Positions 60,059 through 64,000 of a DNA stretch of 64,000 bases are shown here, in pieces (position 1 is the stretch's first letter; every line of letters begins with the position of its first letter). The position numbers and the translations under genes are program-made. The stretch is from contig NZ_CP036537.1 in assembly GCF_021184025.1 (NCBI RefSeq), forward strand, positions 1,674,001-1,738,000, in the 5' to 3' direction. The DNA is from Rhodopseudomonas boonkerdii (GTDB taxonomy: Bacteria > Pseudomonadota > Alphaproteobacteria > Rhizobiales > Xanthobacteraceae). The notes below the pieces were generated by a model. It made no database searches. It saw nothing but the letters and a program-made list of their open reading frames with translations, and had not been told where the DNA came from.

Positions 60059-60367
60059 ATGTCTGCACCGCTCACTGTATCCATTCCCCATTCGCTCGGC
60101 CGCGAGGAGGCGGTGCGCCGGCTCAAGGGCGGTCTCGCACGCGCCGCCGCCGGCGTCCCGATCGTGAAAGTGGAGGATGAGCGCTGGGATGGAGATCGGC
60201 TGGATCTTCGCGTGCGCGCGTTAGGGCAAGTGGCATCCGGACATGTCGATGTGCTCGACGATCGGGTCAATGTCGAAGTGACACTGCCGTGGCTTTTGCA
60301 GCGCTTTGCTGAAGCCGCGCAGGCTGTGATCAGGTCACGTGGAAAATTGTTGCTCGAGAAGAAGTAA
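60059..60367 (+). CDS. polyhydroxyalkanoic-acid-system family protein
   Basis: A 102-residue protein starting at 60059 (MSAPLTVSIPHSLGREEAVR). The family pattern is seen in VSIPHSLGREEAVRRLKGGL, DRLDLRVRALGQVASGHVDV and VNVEVTLPWLLQRFAEAAQ, ending LLLEKK. Members of this family (PHA_gran_rgn) are associated with polyhydroxyalkanoate granules; a molecular function is not established. It converges with treY. Confidence 0.85.
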   Translation: MSAPLTVSIPHSLGREEAVRRLKGGLARAAAGVPIVKVEDERWDGDRLDLRVRALGQVASGHVDVLDDRVNVEVTLPWLLQRFAEAAQAVIRSRGKLLLEKK

Positions 60368-60447
60368 TGCGGAGGTGGGAACTGAGGAATCTCCGGGCCA
60401 GCACGACATCCGCCAGCGTCCGATATCAATTCGGGGCGGCTTTGTCA

Positions 60448-63210
60448 TTACTGCAGCCGTGTCGAACGAATCCGTTTCGGTGCCGCCTTGGTCTTGATGA
60501 TCGCCGCGGGAAGATACTGCAGGTACTTGGAAACGGTGATCCCCGTGACGTCATAACCAGGCGCGTGCACGGTGGCGTCAAGCTTCGATCCGTCCAGCCA
60601 TTTGCGACCACCGTCGGTAAAGTCTGCAAGCGTGCGTCCGACGATGACGATGGCCGCGTCGCGCTGATGGCGACGTGCGAAGGCGATGATGTGAGCTGCA
60701 TGCGGGCCGGTAACATCGAGCGGATCATAGTCGCCATCGGTGAAGACATCGGCAAGCTCGCCCCGTAGTTTCAGAAGCTCACGCGTCCAGGCGAATTTGA
60801 TATGGCCGTTAGACCAGATTTCGGACAGCGCTTCCCAGTCGGGGGTTCTCGTCTTTTCCAGGATCGCGACGCGTCCGGCGAAATCCACCGGGCGGCGATT
60901 GTCGGGATCGACCAGTGACGTATCGAAGAATTCGGTGCCTTGATAGAAGTCCGGCATGCCGGGGATCGTCGCCTTCAGCGTAATCTGGCTGAGTGAATTG
61001 AGTGCGCCGATCAAGGCAGTGCGCCGGGCAAAGGCGTCGATCTGATCGATGAACTCCCTTGACGCGAGGGGATCGAGAATCCGGGCGAGGAAATCCTGCA
61101 AGCCTTGCTCATAGGCGGCATGTGGATTGAGCCAGCTCGTCTCTTCCTTGCCCTCGCGGGCGGCCTTGAGCGCATAGGCTTGCATGCGTTCGAGGAAAGT
61201 ATGGTCGTGTTCGTCCAACGGCCAGGCACCGATCAGTGCCTGATACAGCATGTATTCGAATGCAAACGAGGGTGAACGCATTTCGCCATCCACGATGATA
61301 TGCGGTGCGTTGAGAACTTTCCAGCGGCTTGCCGCGGTGGCCCATTCACCCGGCAGTTCAGCCAGAGCCAGCAGGCGTGCGCGAGCATCTTCGCCTCGTT
61401 TTGTGTCATGCGTGGCCGTAGAGGTCATGCCATGCGGGAATTCGTTGACGCGCTGGATCATCAGCTTGTGGAAGCGTTGTACCGGCATCGCCCCGGCGGC
61501 CGGCTCGCCGCCTACCTCGTTGAATGCGAGCAGCTTATGATAGCGATAGAAGGCGGTGTCCTCGAGCGATTTCGCCATGGTCGGGCCGGTGAACTGCTGC
61601 ACCTTGAAGGCAAAACGGCGTACGCGCAGCTTGCTGTGCGTGGGGCGGCCCGGCTTGAGAAGATCGAGCGTTAGTGCATCGCGCAAGAAGTCGAACAGGC
61701 CTTCGTCGGTGCCAAACCATTCGGCGCGTGCTTTGTCGATCGTGTTCGAGATAAGCGCGCGGTCGAGGGGGGAGGGACCAGCGGCGGTCAGATAGGTCCG
61801 ATAGACCGGGAAGTGAAGGACGTAGAGTTCAAAAGCCTGGCGGAGCGTGTCGGCAGAGAAATCGCGCGTCGAGTAGTGGCCGTTCGCGATGCGCGCCAGC
61901 AAGCGTGTTAATACGGTGAATTCGGAGAGCAGCAGTGTATTGAGCACGCGGCGCTTGGCTTCGACTAGCAATGGTTCAAATGTCGGCGACGTATTGCTGA
62001 CCTGCCGCCACGTTTCGCCGAGCGGTTTCAGGCCTTCGTCATCGGCCAGGACCTGGGTGATGGCATTGAGCCATTCGTAGCCTGTGGTGCCGTGCACTCC
62101 GGCGAAGGGCACCAGCTTCTCATCTTTACCGAGGATTTTCTCGACGACGAGATAGAACGGTTTGACCTTGCCCTGCGCCTCTCGGATCAGGCGGCGCAGA
62201 CGCTGAAAATATTGCGAGGGATCGCGCAGGCCGTCGATGTGATCGAGCCGCAAGCCTTGCAGCTTGCCCTCGGCGATCAGCCGTTTCACCTGGGTGTGGA
62301 TGGCCTCGAAAGTGTCACTATCTTCGACACGGAGGCCGGCCAGCGTGTTGACGTCGAAGAAGCGGCGATAGTTGATCTCGCTGGAGGCGAGGCGCCATTG
62401 GCCGAGCTTGTAATGCTGGCGCTCCAGCAGCATGTGCAGGGCCTGTATCTGCGCGGGACGATCCGGCGCGGCACGATAGGCATCGAGGCCGCGGGCGATG
62501 ACGGGGGCCGCCCCCTCGATTGCGGCGAGCTGCTTTTTGAAAGCCGGCGCCTCGTTGCGATTGGGATGGCGCAAGCCTTTGTGTTTGCCGGCCAATGTCA
62601 GGATCGCACGACCGGCGGCGGTGTCGCCAGCGCCGGCTTCCTTGACGATCGCGTGCAGCATCTCGCTATAGCGTTCGGGTGCAATAGGTAAGCGATGCTC
62701 ATAATACCAGGCTGAGAAACTGCCTTCGGAAGCATCGTATTTCAGCTCGATCTCACCATTCTCCAGCGCCTGGCCGTAAGAAGAGCCGATGATCGGCAGC
62801 AACAGGCCGCCACGGGCGCGATATGGCAGTGTCTCCCAATCGATGTCGAAAGAGACGGCGTGGGGCGAGGCTTGCCCCCATTCAAGGACGTCGAGCCACC
62901 ACGGATTGTCGGCGTAATGCACGCCGACATGATTGGGTACGAAATCGAGGATGAGGCCGAGGTCGTTCCTCTTCAGGGCGGCGCTGAATCGCTCGAATCC
63001 GGCATCGCCGCCGAGCTCGGGATTGAGTTCTGTATGGTCGACGACGTCGTAGCCATGAGTCGAACCGGCGCGTGCCTTCATAAAGGGCGAGGCGTAGACA
63101 TGGCTGATGCCGAGGGCCCTGAGATACGGGGCGATCAGCGCGGCGGCGTCAAAATCGAAGTCTTTCGTGAGCTGCAGGCGATAGGTGGCGGTCGGGATGG
63201 CCGGCGGCAT
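60448..63210 (-). CDS. treY: maltooligosyltrehalose synthase TreY
   Basis: A 920-residue GH13 enzyme. The start matches the family: PTATYRLQLTKDFDFDAAAL, then GISHVYASPFMKARAGSTHG. The catalytic region has LRLDHIDGLRDPSQYF (nucleophile Asp), LVVEKILGKDEKL (acid/base Glu) and STATHDTKRGEDARARL. TreY converts the reducing end of maltooligosaccharides to a trehalose unit, which TreZ releases, so trehalose is made from glycogen. It lies immediately after treZ (stop TGA and ATG adjacent), in one operon. Trehalose is an osmotic and desiccation protectant. Confidence 0.95.
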   Translation of the reverse strand: MPPAIPTATYRLQLTKDFDFDAAALIAPYLRALGISHVYASPFMKARAGSTHGYDVVDHTELNPELGGDAGFERFSAALKRNDLGLILDFVPNHVGVHYADNPWWLDVLEWGQASPHAVSFDIDWETLPYRARGGLLLPIIGSSYGQALENGEIELKYDASEGSFSAWYYEHRLPIAPERYSEMLHAIVKEAGAGDTAAGRAILTLAGKHKGLRHPNRNEAPAFKKQLAAIEGAAPVIARGLDAYRAAPDRPAQIQALHMLLERQHYKLGQWRLASSEINYRRFFDVNTLAGLRVEDSDTFEAIHTQVKRLIAEGKLQGLRLDHIDGLRDPSQYFQRLRRLIREAQGKVKPFYLVVEKILGKDEKLVPFAGVHGTTGYEWLNAITQVLADDEGLKPLGETWRQVSNTSPTFEPLLVEAKRRVLNTLLLSEFTVLTRLLARIANGHYSTRDFSADTLRQAFELYVLHFPVYRTYLTAAGPSPLDRALISNTIDKARAEWFGTDEGLFDFLRDALTLDLLKPGRPTHSKLRVRRFAFKVQQFTGPTMAKSLEDTAFYRYHKLLAFNEVGGEPAAGAMPVQRFHKLMIQRVNEFPHGMTSTATHDTKRGEDARARLLALAELPGEWATAASRWKVLNAPHIIVDGEMRSPSFAFEYMLYQALIGAWPLDEHDHTFLERMQAYALKAAREGKEETSWLNPHAAYEQGLQDFLARILDPLASREFIDQIDAFARRTALIGALNSLSQITLKATIPGMPDFYQGTEFFDTSLVDPDNRRPVDFAGRVAILEKTRTPDWEALSEIWSNGHIKFAWTRELLKLRGELADVFTDGDYDPLDVTGPHAAHIIAFARRHQRDAAIVIVGRTLADFTDGGRKWLDGSKLDATVHAPGYDVTGITVSKYLQYLPAAIIKTKAAPKRIRSTRLQ

Positions 63211-64000
63211 TCACTTGTCTCCCATCCACCACTGGATTGCCCATGGTGCGAGCACGTCGCCTTGACGGCCCCAGATCAAGGTGCCGCTGGTTGTGGATGC
63301 GGTAACTTGCTTGTCGGAGAGATTGGCGCGCAACAGCAGTCGTGTATCGTCGCCCATTCTCCAGTCCGCGATGAGCAGGCCCTCGATCTCCTCGACCTTC
63401 CCGAAGCGTGCGCCGACACTGCGCGGGACGATGTGTTGCTTGCGCATCCGGAGCAGGTCGCGGACCATCGCCCAGCGCCGCCTGCCGGCGCCGCCTCGCA
63501 TCTCCCAATCGATCTTGGCATGCTCGAAGGTCGCAGCATCGAGCGGATCTGGAACGTCGTCACCGTACTGCTCATAGGCGTTTGCGAATTCCTCGCGGCG
63601 GCCGCTGCGCACCGCATCGGCAAGATCGCCACGGAAATCGCAAAAGAACGGGAATGGCACCTTCGAGCCCCATTCCTCGCCCTGAAACAGCATCGGCACC
63701 ATCGGCGCCAGTAGAGTGATAGCGAGCGCGGCCTCGATGGCCAGTGGCTCGGCAATGGCCTCCAGGCGTTCGCCGAGGGCGCGATTACCGATCTGGTCGT
63801 GGTTCTGCAGGAAATTGACGAAAGCGGACGGCGGTAATGCGCCGCTCGGCTCGCCGCGCATCGCGCCATCACGGTGAGCTGACGGCTGGCCCTGATAGGA
63901 GAAGCCGGAGCCGAGGGCCTGCACGACATGGCCGACCGGTGTCGGCACATAGTCGCTGTAATAGCCTTTATCCTCGCCGGTTAGCAGAACGTGCCAGGCA
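63211..64000 (-). CDS. treZ: maltooligosyltrehalose trehalohydrolase TreZ, C-terminal part
   Basis: The frame is open to the window edge (minus strand) and gives the last 262 residues of TreZ. They begin AWHVLLTGEDKGYYSDYVPT and contain the GH13 end motif FVNFLQNHDQIGNRALGERL, GGAGRRRWAMVRDLLRMRKQ and a beta-sandwich C-terminus ending WMGDK. TreZ hydrolyses the linkage made by TreY to free trehalose. The 5' part lies outside the window. It ends directly before treY. Confidence 0.93.
   Translation of the reverse strand, partial: AWHVLLTGEDKGYYSDYVPTPVGHVVQALGSGFSYQGQPSAHRDGAMRGEPSGALPPSAFVNFLQNHDQIGNRALGERLEAIAEPLAIEAALAITLLAPMVPMLFQGEEWGSKVPFPFFCDFRGDLADAVRSGRREEFANAYEQYGDDVPDPLDAATFEHAKIDWEMRGGAGRRRWAMVRDLLRMRKQHIVPRSVGARFGKVEEIEGLLIADWRMGDDTRLLLRANLSDKQVTASTTSGTLIWGRQGDVLAPWAIQWWMGDK

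Overview
The window reads as chromosomal DNA of an alphaproteobacterium of the Bradyrhizobiaceae/Nitrobacteraceae type (Bradyrhizobium, Rhodopseudomonas, Afipia, Tardiphaga relatives). The reasons are the high-GC coding style, a CtrA/ChpT cell-cycle phosphorelay, several family-typical small proteins (DUF1134/EipA, DUF2927, DUF3309, polyhydroxyalkanoate-system protein), EcfG-type general-stress promoters, and intergenic palindromic repeats of the kind common in that group. I see no phage, insertion sequence, CRISPR array or plasmid function.

Layout. 1-5.5 kb: envelope and housekeeping genes (xseB, an HDAC-like amidohydrolase, DUF2927, L,D-transpeptidase) and a thiamine-diphosphate enzyme. 5.7-12.9 kb: an oligopeptide-type ABC importer with two tandem Tat-exported binding proteins, two permeases and a fused double ATPase. 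13-19.8 kb: an orphan TctC-like binding protein, then a GntR regulator divergent from an apparent sigma-54 operon. That operon encodes an NMT1/SsuA-type ABC importer, an Asp/Glu-racemase-superfamily enzyme with an arylmalonate-decarboxylase-like active site, and a dihydropyrimidinase-like hydrolase, so it looks like a nitrogen-compound scavenging module. 20-27.9 kb: aldehyde dehydrogenase, aldo/keto reductase, two small DNA-binding or coiled proteins, tRNA-Val(CAC), a membrane-anchored coiled-coil protein, EipA, a YHS protein and CysQ.

28-43 kb is a cell-cycle and motility block: chpT, cheA-cheW-cheY-cheB-cheR, ctrA, fliI-fliJ, an ECF sigma/anti-sigma pair and flhA. ChpT is the phosphotransferase that feeds CtrA, and the ctrA upstream region carries five GANTC methylation sites and a TTAACCAT half-site. 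A CtrA-like box lies upstream of flhA. A decayed glutathionylspermidine-synthase-like fragment sits between cheR and ctrA.

43-54 kb: MFS and CDF transporters, dgoA-dgoK, a CAT-anticodon tRNA (probably Ile2), orphan TAXI and LivJ-like binding proteins, mobA, a TusA-like protein, an OFA-family antiporter and a tiny overlapping gene pair. 54-64 kb is a stress-survival region: a DapA-like protein lacking the Schiff-base lysine, small basic and secreted proteins, Ku, LigD, DUF3309, a PHA-granule protein, and treY with the 3' part of treZ.

The most striking signal is regulatory. Five perfect GGAAC-N16/17-CGTT (EcfG general-stress) promoter motifs lie 39-81 bases upstream of the start codons of ku, ligD, DUF3309 and two uncharacterised small proteins. 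The ku and ligD promoters are interleaved in one divergent region. I scanned intergenic DNA by eye only, so the list of regulatory sites is probably incomplete.
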